From an uncultured Porphyromonadaceae bacterium (GTDB lineage: Bacteria; Bacteroidota; Bacteroidia; Bacteroidales; UBA11471): a stretch of 64,000 bases of DNA. The position numbers were made by a program, and so were the translations under genes. How positions within the stretch are numbered: the stretch's first letter is position 1; each line of letters opens with the position of its first letter. The stretch is taken from the NCBI GenBank assembly GCA_900547555.1, contig URHG01000003.1, forward strand, positions 1 to 64,000, in the 5' to 3' direction. Shown one piece after another: positions 34,621 to 44,586 of this stretch. The notes below the pieces were generated by a model. It was not told the DNA's origin and ran no database searches. It saw only the letters and a program-made list of their open reading frames with translations.

Positions 34621-35472
34621 ATGGAGCAAATAAAAAATACCGAATTCGAGGGCGAACGCCCGCTGTTTGCCTCTCACGGCCTTTATCTCGAAAATGTAAC
34701 CATTCATGCCGGAGAGTCAGCTTTGAAAGAGTGTTCCCGCATCGAAGCCGTAAATTGCTGCTTCGAAGGGAAATATCCGTTTTGGCACAACGACGGGTTT
34801 GTCATACGCCACTGTCTTTTTACCGAAGGAGCACGGGCTGCCCTATGGTATTCCCGCAATCTCGAAATGAGCGATACGGTAGTCAATGCGCCGAAAATGT
34901 TCCGGGAGATGGAAAACATTCGCCTGAAAAACATACAGTTGACCGATGCCGCCGAGACCCTGTGGCACTGCCGCAATATCGATTTGAAAGACGTCCATAT
35001 CGAAAAGGCCGACTATCTATTCATGCACAGCGAGAATATCCGTATCGAAGATTACCGGCAGCAGGGAAACTATTCGTTCCAGTATTGCCGCAACGTGGAG
35101 ATACGCCGTGCGGTGATCGACTCGAAAGACGCATTTTGGAATTCCGAAAACGTTACCGTCTACGATTCTGAAATCGACGGTGAGTATTTAGGTTGGCACT
35201 CGCATAACCTGCGTTTGGTCAATTGTAAAATTTCAGGAACACAACCGCTCTGTTACGCGCATGGTTTAGTGCTGGAAAATTGTATCTTTGCTCCCGACGC
35301 CGACCTCGCTTTTGAATACAGCACCGTGCAAGCGACCATCGACAGTGCCGTGTGCAGCGTAAAGAATCCGACAAGCGGCCGCATCGTTGCCCGGAGCTTC
35401 GGAGAAATCATTATCGACGAAAACATCAAAGCTCCGGCCGACTGCGAAATAAAACGATATAACGAACTGTAA
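34621..35472 (+). CDS. DUF3737 right-handed beta-helix-like protein
   Basis: A 283-residue protein of the DUF3737 family. It is made of short repeated strands of about 20-22 residues (for example SRNLEMSDTVVNAP, CRNIDLKDVHIEKA, SENIRIEDYRQQG, CRNVEIRRAVIDSK, SENVTVYDSEIDG), a pattern that folds as a right-handed parallel beta-helix. It has no signal peptide and no visible catalytic motif; function unknown. It precedes the PatB-like aminotransferase by 13 bp, a pairing seen in many bacteria, which suggests a shared pathway. Confidence 0.85.
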   Translation: MEQIKNTEFEGERPLFASHGLYLENVTIHAGESALKECSRIEAVNCCFEGKYPFWHNDGFVIRHCLFTEGARAALWYSRNLEMSDTVVNAPKMFREMENIRLKNIQLTDAAETLWHCRNIDLKDVHIEKADYLFMHSENIRIEDYRQQGNYSFQYCRNVEIRRAVIDSKDAFWNSENVTVYDSEIDGEYLGWHSHNLRLVNCKISGTQPLCYAHGLVLENCIFAPDADLAFEYSTVQATIDSAVCSVKNPTSGRIVARSFGEIIIDENIKAPADCEIKRYNEL

Positions 35473-35485
35473 ACCCAATCGAGTT

Positions 35486-36643
35486 ATGAAGTACGATTTC
35501 GATGCAGAGATTTCCCGCCGGGGAACCCGCTCTTACAAATGGGACTCGGCAGCACGAGAAGATGTGTTGCCCATGTGGGTGGCCGATATGGATTTCCGTA
35601 CAGCCGAGCCCATCATAGAAGCCTTGCGCCGTCGGACGGAACACGGCATTTTCGGCTATACGCGCGTTCCCGATGCTTACTATGAGGCTCTCACCCGATG
35701 GTTCGAGCGTCGGCATGGTTGGACTATCCGGCGCGACTGGGTCATCTACACATCGGGTGTCGTACCGGCAGTATCGGCCATTATCAAAGCTCTTACCGCT
35801 CCGGGTGACCGGGTTCTGGTACAGACACCGGTGTACAACTGTTTCTTTTCGTCGATACGCAACAACGGCTGCGAAACGGCGGTCAGTCCTCTTGTATATG
35901 CCGATGGTACTTACACCGTCGATTTCGACGACTTCGAAAAAAAGGCCGCCGATCCGCGAGTAAAACTTTTCTTGTTGTGTAACCCTCACAATCCCGGAGG
36001 TCGGGTATGGACACGTGAAGAACTTATCCGCATGGGCGAGATATGTATTCGTAACGGTGTGTATATCGTGGCCGACGAAATTCATTGCGAGCTGGTTTTT
36101 CCGGGGAATGTTTACATTCCTTTTGCCTCTCTTTCGCCCGAATTTTCCTCTCACTCTGTAACCTGCAATTCGCCCAGCAAGGCGTTCAATATCGCCGGAT
36201 TGCAAATCGCCAATATCATCGCTCCCGATGATGACATACGTGCCCGGATAGACAGGGCAATCAATATCAACGAAGTATGCGACGTAAACCCATTCGGGGT
36301 GGAAGCTCTCATCGCCGCCTATAACGAGGGGGAAGAATGGCTGTCGCAGTTGCTCGTGTACCTGAAAAGAAACGACGATTTCATGTGGGATTTCTGTCAT
36401 CGGAACCTACCGCAGTTTCCTCTCACGCGCCTTGAAGGGACTTATCTCGAATGGATGGATTGCAAGGCTATCGGTCTTGCATCGGCAGACTTGGAGAGAC
36501 GCCTTATCGACGAAGCCGGTCTGTGGCTCAATGCCGGTACGATGTACGGAGGCGAAGGATTCATGCGTTGGAACATTGCTTGTCCCCGCTCCCGTCTCGC
36601 CGAGGGATTGAAACGCTTCCAGCAATATGTCTCTTCATTATAA
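35486..36643 (+). CDS. MalY/PatB-type PLP-dependent enzyme
   Basis: A 385-residue fold-type I PLP enzyme. The PLP lysine is Lys232 in NSPSKAFNIAGLQ; Asp197 in VADEIHCELV binds the pyridine nitrogen; NPHNPGGRVW (166-175) and the C-terminal Arg in EGFMRWNIACPR are present. MalY/PatB members are cystathionine beta-lyases (C-S lyases) that give homocysteine or free thiols from cystathionine or cysteine conjugates. Aminotransferase activity cannot be excluded. Second gene of the pair with DUF3737. Confidence 0.9.
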   Translation: MKYDFDAEISRRGTRSYKWDSAAREDVLPMWVADMDFRTAEPIIEALRRRTEHGIFGYTRVPDAYYEALTRWFERRHGWTIRRDWVIYTSGVVPAVSAIIKALTAPGDRVLVQTPVYNCFFSSIRNNGCETAVSPLVYADGTYTVDFDDFEKKAADPRVKLFLLCNPHNPGGRVWTREELIRMGEICIRNGVYIVADEIHCELVFPGNVYIPFASLSPEFSSHSVTCNSPSKAFNIAGLQIANIIAPDDDIRARIDRAININEVCDVNPFGVEALIAAYNEGEEWLSQLLVYLKRNDDFMWDFCHRNLPQFPLTRLEGTYLEWMDCKAIGLASADLERRLIDEAGLWLNAGTMYGGEGFMRWNIACPRSRLAEGLKRFQQYVSSL

Positions 36644-37280
36644 AAAATAGAAACTCCCGTTTATTGATGCCCTCATGGTATCATATAGTTGAGGCTCATA
36701 GAACTTGAATTGTCGGTTCGGTATAATGGTATCATTCCAAACTGAGTGCCATACGAGTAGTCTGTTCAAGCACAGCCGAAGCGCAAAGGAGGGAAACGAA
36801 GTCAACCGAGGTCGGTAGGCCCGACGAGGAATCTCTAACACGCCACACTACTCATGGCTGTCATTCCGAGCACATGCGAGGAATCTCCGGTCCTCTCATC
36901 AGGTTAAGATTCTTCGGTGCTTCGCACCTCAGAATGACAGAAATGTCATTCTGAGCGAGGATAACCGACCAACGATAATCCCATATATTATTGATTGATT
37001 CTTCACTTCGCTCACGCTGCGTTCAGAATGACAGCACACCGTAAAGACTGCATCGCTTGGTTATATCATTCCGAGCGAGGGCAATAACCCGACGAGGAAT
37101 CTCGTGCTCTTTGTTTGAAATTCTTCGCTTCGCTCACGCTGCGTTCAGAATGACATGCCGTTTGCAAGAGACTCTTCCTTCCTCCTACCAGTAGTTCGGA
37201 ATCTCATCATTTCTTTTTTATTGGGGATTCTTTATTTTGCTTACGTTAGGTCTGTATATCAATTCTTACCCTAAAAGAAA
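36644..37280. repeat. Dispersed repeat cluster 2 in a convergent gap
   Basis: At least six units of the 30-45-bp family: 36859-36888 (+), 36907-36939 (-), 36943-36960 (partial +), 36997-37033 (-), 37064-37103 (+), 37118-37155 (-), plus a half unit near 36821-36839. The - units share the inner sequence CTTCGCTCACGCTGCGTTCAG, well preserved between copies 4 and 6. No gene is seen in this 640-bp stretch. Confidence 0.8.
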
Positions 37281-37328
37281 CATAGAAGAGCGGGCTGTGC
37301 TTTTACAAACACAGCCCGCTCTTCTATG
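37281..37328 (-). terminator. Terminator of glnN
   Basis: A perfect 19-bp stem (core GAGCGGGCTGTG) with a 10-nt loop, 15 bp after the glnN stop. The U tract is weak (TTTCTTTTAGGG on the minus strand), but stem strength supports termination. Confidence 0.85.
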
Positions 37329-37342
37329 GAGGAAAACTTTCA

Positions 37343-39532
37343 TTATCTTACGAATAGCAGCTCCCGATATTTGGGCAATGTCCACAAACGGTCATCGACA
37401 GCCAATTCGAGCTTATCGATATGATACCGTATTTCATCGAGTTTCGGTACGATCACATCGTGATAAGCAATCGCCTTTTCCCGTTCGTTCGCAATGCGGT
37501 TGGCCACTTTCCGAGCTTCGACCAATTCATCGACTTTTGCTTTGATGGCGATTTCCCGCTCGGCGATCTCTTCGATGATTTCGAGATTCTTGGCAGAAAG
37601 ACGCGCCGCCTTATCGGCAGGGAACAGATCTCTCATCTTATATACATTATCTATAAGCGTCGACTGGTAAGATGTTGCTACGGGTATGATATGGTTCATC
37701 ACCAGATCGCCTAAAACACGAGCCTCGATCTGTATTTTCTTGGTATAAGTTTCCCACTTCACCTCATTGCGAGCCTCCAACTCTTTACGGGTCATGACCC
37801 CAGTCTCCTCGAACATACGAACCGAACTTTCTTTGAGATAGTTGTCGAATATAAGTGGTACACTCGTCTCGCAATCGAGACCACGGCGGGCAGCCTCGGC
37901 TTTCCACTCGTCGCTGTAACCGTTCCCGTCGAAATGTATCGCCTTGCATTCTTTGATATAACGTCTCAGCACATGCAATATCGCCACTTGTTGGTCGGTT
38001 CCCTCGGCAATCATGGCATTGACATCTTTCTTGAATTCAACCAACTGGTGAGCCACCGCCGCATTCAGAGCAATCATGGCCGAGGCACAATTGGCTTCGG
38101 AACCGACGGCACGGAACTCGAAACGGTTTCCCGTAAAGGCAAAAGGCGATGTGCGGTTACGGTCGGTATTATCGATAAGCAATTCGGGTATCTGGGGAAT
38201 ATTCAAGCGCATGCCGTGTTTACCGCCGAGAGAGGAAAAATCGTTATCGTCGCTTTCCTCTATATGGCCGAGCACCTGCGAAAGCTGCGTACCGAGAAAA
38301 CTCGAAATAATGGCGGGAGGAGCTTCATTCGCCCCCAAACGATGAGCATTGGTCGCACTCGAAATGGAGGCTTTCAGCAGACCGTTATGCTTATAGACGG
38401 CCATCAACGTATTTACCACAAAAGTAATAAAACGCAGATTATCGAGAGGAGTTTTACCGGGAGCCATGAGCAACACGCCGGTATCGGTACCGAGCGACCA
38501 GTTATTGTGTTTGCCCGACCCGTTCACACCCTTGAACGGCTTCTCATGCAACAACACGCGGAATCCGTGATTCCGAGCCAGCTTCCGCATCAACGCCATA
38601 ATCAACAGGTTATGATCGTTGGCCAAGTTACACTCCTCGAAAACAGGAGCCAACTCAAACTGATTGGGTGCAACCTCGTTATGTCGGGTTTTCACAGGAA
38701 TTCCGAATTTCAACGCCTCTATTTCGAGTTCTTTCATAAAGGCAGCAACCCGGCTGGGTATCGCACCGAAATAGTGGTCTTCGAGCTGCTGGTTCTTAGA
38801 ACTTTCATGCCCCATCAATGTACGACCGGTCAGAAGCAAATCGGGACGGGCGGCATAAAGTCCCTCGTCGACCAAAAAATATTCCTGCTCCCACCCCAAA
38901 TAGGCAACCACCTTTTTCACTTCGGGATTGAAATAATGGCACACATCGACAGCGGCTTTATCGACCGCCCGCAATGCTTTGAGCAAAGGGGCTTTATAAT
39001 CGAGGGACTCGCCGGTATAAGCGATGAAAATAGTCGGAATACACAATGTATCGTCGACAATGAACGCCGGAGACGACGGATCCCACGCCGAATAACCGCG
39101 CGCTTCGAACGTATTGCGAATACCGCCGTTGGGAAAACTCGAAGCATCGGACTCCTGCTGCGCCAGTAATTTGCCCGAGAACTCTTGTATGACACCCCCT
39201 TTTCCGTCGGGCTCGATAAAAGAGTCGTGTTTCTCGGCCGTACCCTCGGTAAGCGGAGCAAACCAGTGGGTATAATGCGTAGCTCCCATCTCTACCGCCC
39301 AAGTCTTCATGCCTTCGGCGATGCGATCGGCTATCGAACGATCGAGAGGCGCACCGTTGCATATCACATTCATCAACTGCTCGTATACATCGGGAGAAAG
39401 ATACTGCTGCATCTTCGCCTGATTGAACACATACTTACCGAAATATTCCGAAGGATGTTCCGTAGGAGTCGGAACCTCGACAGGCTTTTTCTTGAAAGCC
39501 GTCTCTACAACTCTGAATCGAAGTGTTGACAT
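37343..39532 (-). CDS. glnN: Glutamine synthetase type III
   Basis: A 729-residue GSIII, the large glutamine synthetase typical of Bacteroidota, making glutamine from glutamate, ammonia and ATP. The GSIII-specific N-terminal domain (residues about 1-180; YFGKYVFNQAKMQQYL) precedes the catalytic core: GWEQEYFLVD with metal-binding glutamates, RHNEVAPNQFELAPVFE, and VNGSGKHNNWSLG with the catalytic His/Asn region. The C-terminal helical domain has the conserved RDLFPADKAARL segment. It diverges from glmS across 183 bp; a -7 box TACCTTTG lies at 39602-39609 on the minus strand. Confidence 0.95.
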   Translation of the reverse strand: MSTLRFRVVETAFKKKPVEVPTPTEHPSEYFGKYVFNQAKMQQYLSPDVYEQLMNVICNGAPLDRSIADRIAEGMKTWAVEMGATHYTHWFAPLTEGTAEKHDSFIEPDGKGGVIQEFSGKLLAQQESDASSFPNGGIRNTFEARGYSAWDPSSPAFIVDDTLCIPTIFIAYTGESLDYKAPLLKALRAVDKAAVDVCHYFNPEVKKVVAYLGWEQEYFLVDEGLYAARPDLLLTGRTLMGHESSKNQQLEDHYFGAIPSRVAAFMKELEIEALKFGIPVKTRHNEVAPNQFELAPVFEECNLANDHNLLIMALMRKLARNHGFRVLLHEKPFKGVNGSGKHNNWSLGTDTGVLLMAPGKTPLDNLRFITFVVNTLMAVYKHNGLLKASISSATNAHRLGANEAPPAIISSFLGTQLSQVLGHIEESDDNDFSSLGGKHGMRLNIPQIPELLIDNTDRNRTSPFAFTGNRFEFRAVGSEANCASAMIALNAAVAHQLVEFKKDVNAMIAEGTDQQVAILHVLRRYIKECKAIHFDGNGYSDEWKAEAARRGLDCETSVPLIFDNYLKESSVRMFEETGVMTRKELEARNEVKWETYTKKIQIEARVLGDLVMNHIIPVATSYQSTLIDNVYKMRDLFPADKAARLSAKNLEIIEEIAEREIAIKAKVDELVEARKVANRIANEREKAIAYHDVIVPKLDEIRYHIDKLELAVDDRLWTLPKYRELLFVR

Positions 39533-39601
39533 TTTACGTTGCTTTTTTTAATATGGATTTTCCTCCCGGGAAACGGGACGGAACTGCGTCTGTTGCACCG
39601 G

Positions 39602-39609
39602 CAAAGGTA
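39602..39609 (-). promoter_or_regulatory. -7 box of glnN
   Basis: TACCTTTG on the minus strand gives a start near 39595 and a leader of about 60 nt. No -33 match is seen 19-21 bp away. Confidence 0.5.
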
Positions 39610-39658
39610 CGCAAAAAAATTTTAACCGATTCGTTCCTCAATTATTTTTAAAGATAAC

Positions 39659-39689
39659 TTTAAAATGCGACAGAATATCGCTACCTTTG
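39659..39689 (+). promoter_or_regulatory. Promoter of the glmS-purF-carAB group
   Basis: -7 TACCTTTG (39682-39689) with TTTA (39659-39662) 19 bp upstream, one mismatch to TTTG. The start near 39697 leaves about a 20-nt leader to ATG 39716 and excludes an upstream in-frame ATG at 39665. Confidence 0.65.
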
Positions 39690-39715
39690 CCCAAATTTTA
39701 ATACACCTCGACAGT

Positions 39716-41560
39716 ATGTGCGGAATAGTTGGATATATAGGAGACCAAGAGGCGTATCCGATACTTATCAAATCACTGAAACGATTGGAATACAGAGGCT
39801 ATGACAGTGCCGGAATAGCCCTTATCAATGATACCGATGAACTCAACGTGTACAAGACCAAAGGCAAAGTAGCTGATTTGGTACACATGGTCGAAAGCAA
39901 AGACACGACAGGCCATATAGGTATCGCCCATACACGCTGGGCCACACACGGAGAGCCAAACCACATCAATGCACATCCACACTATTCGGCGTCGGGCAAC
40001 TTGGCTCTGATACACAACGGTATCATAGAAAACTATGCCACCATCAAAGAGAAATTGCAAAGAGAGGGGTATGCCTTCAAAAGCTGTACCGACACAGAAG
40101 TCCTCGTACAACTTATCGAGTATGTGCAGATCTCGCACAATCTCGACCTGCTTGCCGCCGTACAGCTGGCCTTGCACGAAGTCATAGGCGCATACGCCAT
40201 CGCCATACTCGACAGGAGAAACCCCGATACGATCATCGCGGCACGACAGAGCAGCCCGCTGGCGATAGGTATCGGCAAAGACGAATTTTTCCTTGCATCG
40301 GACGCCTCGCCCATCGTCGAATATACCAATCGAGTCGTCTACCTCGAAGACGGAGAAATCGCCGTATTGAAAAAAGGTGAAAAACTACATGTCGTCACTC
40401 AAAACAACGCCAAAGTAAATCCGAAAATCAACACGATAAAACTCAACATCGGGCAGCTCGAAAAAGGCGGATACCCCCACTTCATGTTGAAGGAAATTTT
40501 CGAGCAACCCGACTGTATCAAAGATTGTATGCGGGGACGTGTCAGCATCGACGGATCCGACATCGCCCTATCGGCCATTATCGACAACAAAAAACGACTG
40601 CTCAGCGCACGCCGTTTCATCATCGTTGCCTGCGGAACATCTTGGCATGCCGCCCTGATAGGAAAATATCTCATCGAACAGTTCTGCCGATTCCCGGTAG
40701 AGGTGGAATATGCCTCGGAATTCCGCTACCGCAATCCGGTCATCAATGAAAACGATGTCGTCATCGCCATCTCCCAATCGGGCGAAACAGCCGACACGTT
40801 AGCCGCCATCGAAGAAGCCCGGAAACGAGGCGCTTTCGTTTACGGTATCTGCAACGCCATCGGCTCATCGATCGCCCGGGCCACCGACACGGGATCGTTC
40901 ATACACGTAGGGCCCGAAATCGGTGTGGCATCGACCAAAGCATTCACGGGACAAGTTACGGTACTCACCATGCTGGCACTTTCGCTGGCTCATGCCAAAG
41001 ATTGCATTTCGCCCGAAGAATTGCAAAAGATCGTCTGCGAGCTGAATCGGATACCCGATAAAATGAAACAAGTGCTGAAACTCAACGACAGTATCGCACA
41101 GCTTTCAAAAATTTTCACCTACGCCCATAACTTCATCTACTTGGGTCGAGGGTACAACTATCCCGTAGCGCTGGAAGGGGCATTGAAACTGAAAGAAATT
41201 TCGTATATCCACGCAGAGGGTTATCCCGCCGCCGAAATGAAACACGGCCCCATAGCCCTCATCGATACCGAAATGCCCGTCGTCGTAATAGCGACTCACA
41301 ACCAACAATACAAGAAAATAATCAGCAACATACAAGAAATAAAAGCTCGGCACGGTAAGGTCATCGCTTTTGTAAACGAAGGCGATACCGAGATAAAAAA
41401 AATCGCCGATTTCTGTATAGAACTGCCTCATACCGTAGCCTGCCTCGAACCGCTGATCACAACCATACCCCTGCAATTGCTCGCATATCATATCGCAATC
41501 TGCAAGGGAAAAGATGTCGACCAGCCCCGCAATCTCGCGAAATCGGTTACTGTCGAGTAA
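39716..41560 (+). CDS. glmS: Glutamine-fructose-6-phosphate aminotransferase (isomerising)
   Basis: Makes glucosamine 6-phosphate from fructose 6-phosphate and glutamine, the entry to UDP-GlcNAc for murein, LPS and the wecB route in this window. The 614-residue protein begins MCGIVGYIG with Cys2 as the N-terminal nucleophile after Met removal. The class II amidotransferase domain (RWATHGEPN, HNGIIEN) covers about 1-240. Two SIS domains follow (CGTSWHAALIG, SQSGETADT, and a second with the YIHAEGYPAAEMKHGP loop). It ends KSVTVE, the family C-terminus. Confidence 0.97.
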   Translation: MCGIVGYIGDQEAYPILIKSLKRLEYRGYDSAGIALINDTDELNVYKTKGKVADLVHMVESKDTTGHIGIAHTRWATHGEPNHINAHPHYSASGNLALIHNGIIENYATIKEKLQREGYAFKSCTDTEVLVQLIEYVQISHNLDLLAAVQLALHEVIGAYAIAILDRRNPDTIIAARQSSPLAIGIGKDEFFLASDASPIVEYTNRVVYLEDGEIAVLKKGEKLHVVTQNNAKVNPKINTIKLNIGQLEKGGYPHFMLKEIFEQPDCIKDCMRGRVSIDGSDIALSAIIDNKKRLLSARRFIIVACGTSWHAALIGKYLIEQFCRFPVEVEYASEFRYRNPVINENDVVIAISQSGETADTLAAIEEARKRGAFVYGICNAIGSSIARATDTGSFIHVGPEIGVASTKAFTGQVTVLTMLALSLAHAKDCISPEELQKIVCELNRIPDKMKQVLKLNDSIAQLSKIFTYAHNFIYLGRGYNYPVALEGALKLKEISYIHAEGYPAAEMKHGPIALIDTEMPVVVIATHNQQYKKIISNIQEIKARHGKVIAFVNEGDTEIKKIADFCIELPHTVACLEPLITTIPLQLLAYHIAICKGKDVDQPRNLAKSVTVE

Positions 41561-41590
41561 AAAGAGGGTAAATGTATAGGTTATAATTTT

Positions 41591-43489
41591 ATGGAGCCAC
41601 TCAAACACGAATGCGGCGTAGCCATGATACGGTTATTGAAACCGTTGTCGTACTATAAAGAGAAATACGGCACATGGATGTACGGACTGAACAAGCTCTA
41701 TCTGCTCATGGAAAAACAACACAACCGGGGGCAGGAAGGTGCGGGACTCGCTTGTGTAAAAATGCAATCGCAGCCGGGTGAGGAATATATGTTCCGGGAA
41801 CGGGCGTTGGGAACAGGCGCCATTACCGAAATCTTTGAAGCCGTACACCGCGACATAGCAGCATCGACTGCGGATAAGGACCAGCTGTCCGACGCCGACT
41901 ACGCTCAACGTTACATTCCTTTTGCCGGAGAATTGTATATGGGACATTTACGGTATAGTACGACCGGGAAATCGGGATTATCGTATGTCCATCCGGTATT
42001 GCGCCGCGATAATTGGAGGGTAAAGAACTTATGTCTCTGCGGGAACTTCAATCTGACCAATGTCGACGAAATCTTCGATGAAATCACCGCACAAGGCCAA
42101 CACCCCCGCCAATATGCCGACACATATATCATGCTCGAACAAATGGGACACCGCCTCGATCGCGAAGCCGATAAAATGCATGACCAGCTAAAAGCCGAGG
42201 GACTGCAAGGAACGGAACTCACCCGAGCCATCGAAGACCATATCGACATAGCCAACGTCCTGCGCAGAACCAGCCCGGCATGGGACGGAGGATATGTCAT
42301 TTGCGGCGTTACCGGTAGCGGAGAAATGTTTTCGATACGCGATCCGTGGGGACTGCGTCCCGCCTTTTGGCATGCCGACGATGAAGTCGTTGTCGTGGCA
42401 TCGGAACGTCCGGTCATACAGACGGCTTTCAACCTGCCGGTCGATTCCGTTCGAGAACTGCAACCGGGTGAAGCCCTACTCATCGACAAACACGGGAAAT
42501 ACCGTACCGAAACAATCAATTCTCCCCGCGAGAAAAAAGCCTGTTCGTTCGAACGCATTTATTTCTCCCGGGGTTCCGACAAAGACATATATCAAGAACG
42601 CAAACTATTAGGCAAGAATCTGGTAAGGCCGTTGCTCAAAGCTGTCGATAACGACATTGAGCACACGGTCTTTTCTTTCATTCCCAATACGGCAGAGGTC
42701 GCATTCTTCGGTATGATGGAAGGTTTTGAAGAATATCTCAACCGATTGAAAACAGACTATATCCTTTCCCATCAGGAGAACGTTACCCGGGAAGATCTGG
42801 AACGTATTCTCTCCATGCGCGTACGTCCCGAAAAAGTCGTCATCAAGGATATAAAACTGCGTACATTCATCGCCGAAGGCAACACCCGCAACGACCTCGC
42901 TGCACACGTCTACGATATTACTTACGGCAGCCTGACTCCCTACGTCGACAATCTGGTTGCCATCGATGACAGTATCGTACGCGGTACAACACTGAAACAG
43001 AGCATCATCGGCATACTCGACCGGTTACACCCCAAGAAGATCGTTATCGTCTCATCATCTCCCCAAGTACGTTACCCCGACTATTACGGCATCGACATGG
43101 CCCGCATGGACGAATTCATCGCTTTCAAGGCGGCCATCGCCTTACTTCAAGAACGGCACATGGACGATCTCATTCTCGACGTGTACCGCCGCTCATTGGC
43201 TCAGCGTTCGCTTCCGAAAGAAGACATGACGAATTATGTAAAAGAAATCTATGCTCCGTTTACCGATGAAGAGATTTCGGGAAAAATAGCCCGACTCCTC
43301 ACTCCTGCCGACACGCAAGCCGAAGTACAAATCGTTTACCAAACACAGGAAGGACTACGTGCTGCATGTCCCAATCATACGGGTGACTGGTACTTCTCGG
43401 GCGACTACCCGACCCCCGGTGGGACAAAACTGGTAAACGAAGCTTTTATTAAATACATAGAAAAAGAGATATTACCCCTCAAAAACTAA
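41591..43489 (+). CDS. PurF-like amidophosphoribosyltransferase, long form
   Basis: A 632-residue protein with PurF architecture but about 130-160 residues longer than usual. Class II amidotransferase: Cys8 in HECGVAMI (exposure would need removal of seven residues), NRGQEGAGLA, and GHLRYSTTGKSG. The phosphoribosyltransferase domain has the PRPP motif VAIDDSIVRGTT. The extra length is inserted around residues 85-115 and 170-220 and in the C-terminal tail (from about 540). It may be the housekeeping purine enzyme or a specialised paralogue; a second purF elsewhere in the genome would decide. It lies 30 bp after glmS and 10 bp before carA. Confidence 0.8.
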   Translation: MEPLKHECGVAMIRLLKPLSYYKEKYGTWMYGLNKLYLLMEKQHNRGQEGAGLACVKMQSQPGEEYMFRERALGTGAITEIFEAVHRDIAASTADKDQLSDADYAQRYIPFAGELYMGHLRYSTTGKSGLSYVHPVLRRDNWRVKNLCLCGNFNLTNVDEIFDEITAQGQHPRQYADTYIMLEQMGHRLDREADKMHDQLKAEGLQGTELTRAIEDHIDIANVLRRTSPAWDGGYVICGVTGSGEMFSIRDPWGLRPAFWHADDEVVVVASERPVIQTAFNLPVDSVRELQPGEALLIDKHGKYRTETINSPREKKACSFERIYFSRGSDKDIYQERKLLGKNLVRPLLKAVDNDIEHTVFSFIPNTAEVAFFGMMEGFEEYLNRLKTDYILSHQENVTREDLERILSMRVRPEKVVIKDIKLRTFIAEGNTRNDLAAHVYDITYGSLTPYVDNLVAIDDSIVRGTTLKQSIIGILDRLHPKKIVIVSSSPQVRYPDYYGIDMARMDEFIAFKAAIALLQERHMDDLILDVYRRSLAQRSLPKEDMTNYVKEIYAPFTDEEISGKIARLLTPADTQAEVQIVYQTQEGLRAACPNHTGDWYFSGDYPTPGGTKLVNEAFIKYIEKEILPLKN

Positions 43490-43499
43490 GCGCACTACA

Positions 43500-44573
43500 A
43501 TGCAAGCAAAAAAAGAAGTTTTATTGATTCTCGACGACGGAAGCCGCTTCCGTGGGTACTCTTTCGGTTACGACAAGGCCGTAGCCGGAGAGGTTGTATT
43601 CAACACCGCCATGACAGGGTACCCCGAAAGCCTCACCGACCCTTCTTATTCGGGTCAAATGATGGTTCTCACTTATCCGTTGGTAGGTAATTACGGTGTA
43701 CCCCGCCAAACGTTTGAAGCAAACGGCATATCGACTTTTCTCGAATCGGAGAAAATCCATGCCGAAGCTATCATCGTATCGGATTATTCCGATAATTACA
43801 GCCATTGGAACGCCGTGGAAAGCCTCGGTGAATGGTTGAAAAAAGAAAAAATAGCAGGCATCACGGGTATTGATACGCGCGAACTGACCAAACTGCTCCG
43901 GGAAAAGGGCAGCATGAAAGGGAAAATCGTTTTTGAAAATGAAAGTGAAATCGATTTTGTCGATCCCAACCTCATCAATCAGGTCGCTCGCGTAAGCTGT
44001 AAAGAAGTCATTACATACGGTAACGGGAAAAAACGGGTCGTACTCGTCGATTGCGGCGTGAAACACAACATTATCCGCTGTTTGCTGAAACGCGATGTAA
44101 CCGTCGTGAGAGTACCCTGGGATTACGATTTCAACACACTGGAATTCGACGGATTATTTATTTCTAACGGTCCCGGCGATCCCGACACCTGCGAGATAAC
44201 GGTGAATCACATACGCGAAGCCATGAAAAAGGAGAAGCCCATTTTCGGTATCTGCATGGGAAACCAGTTACTCGCCAAAGCCGGCGGGGCTAAAACTTTC
44301 AAACTCAAATACGGACACCGGAGCCACAACCAACCGGTACGCATGGCTGGTACGGAAAAATGTTTCATCACTTCCCAGAATCACGGTTATGCCGTCGACA
44401 ACAATACGCTGGGCGATGACTGGGAGCCTCTTTTCCTGAACATGAACGACGGTACCAACGAAGGAATCCGCCACAAACGGTTACCGTTCTTCTCGGCGCA
44501 GTTCCACCCCGAAGCCGCCAGCGGCCCTACCGATACCGAATTTCTGTTCGACACATTTATTGATATGATTTAA
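43500..44573 (+). CDS. carA: Carbamoyl-phosphate synthase small subunit
   Basis: The glutaminase subunit that feeds ammonia to CarB for pyrimidine and arginine synthesis. 357 residues: N-terminal CPSase_sm_chain domain (MTGYPESLTDPSYSGQ) and class I glutaminase with nucleophile Cys252 in FGICMGNQLLAKAGG and the His/Glu of QFHPEAASGP. ISNGPGDPD (221-229) is the oxyanion region. carB follows after 13 bp. Confidence 0.97.
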   Translation: MQAKKEVLLILDDGSRFRGYSFGYDKAVAGEVVFNTAMTGYPESLTDPSYSGQMMVLTYPLVGNYGVPRQTFEANGISTFLESEKIHAEAIIVSDYSDNYSHWNAVESLGEWLKKEKIAGITGIDTRELTKLLREKGSMKGKIVFENESEIDFVDPNLINQVARVSCKEVITYGNGKKRVVLVDCGVKHNIIRCLLKRDVTVVRVPWDYDFNTLEFDGLFISNGPGDPDTCEITVNHIREAMKKEKPIFGICMGNQLLAKAGGAKTFKLKYGHRSHNQPVRMAGTEKCFITSQNHGYAVDNNTLGDDWEPLFLNMNDGTNEGIRHKRLPFFSAQFHPEAASGPTDTEFLFDTFIDMI

Positions 44574-44586
44574 AAGCCTCACCCCT

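Noticed and set aside
36821..37155. CRISPR-like array
   Set aside because: Units alternate in orientation, vary in length and sequence, lack uniform spacers, and no cas genes are present; the same applies to the other clusters.
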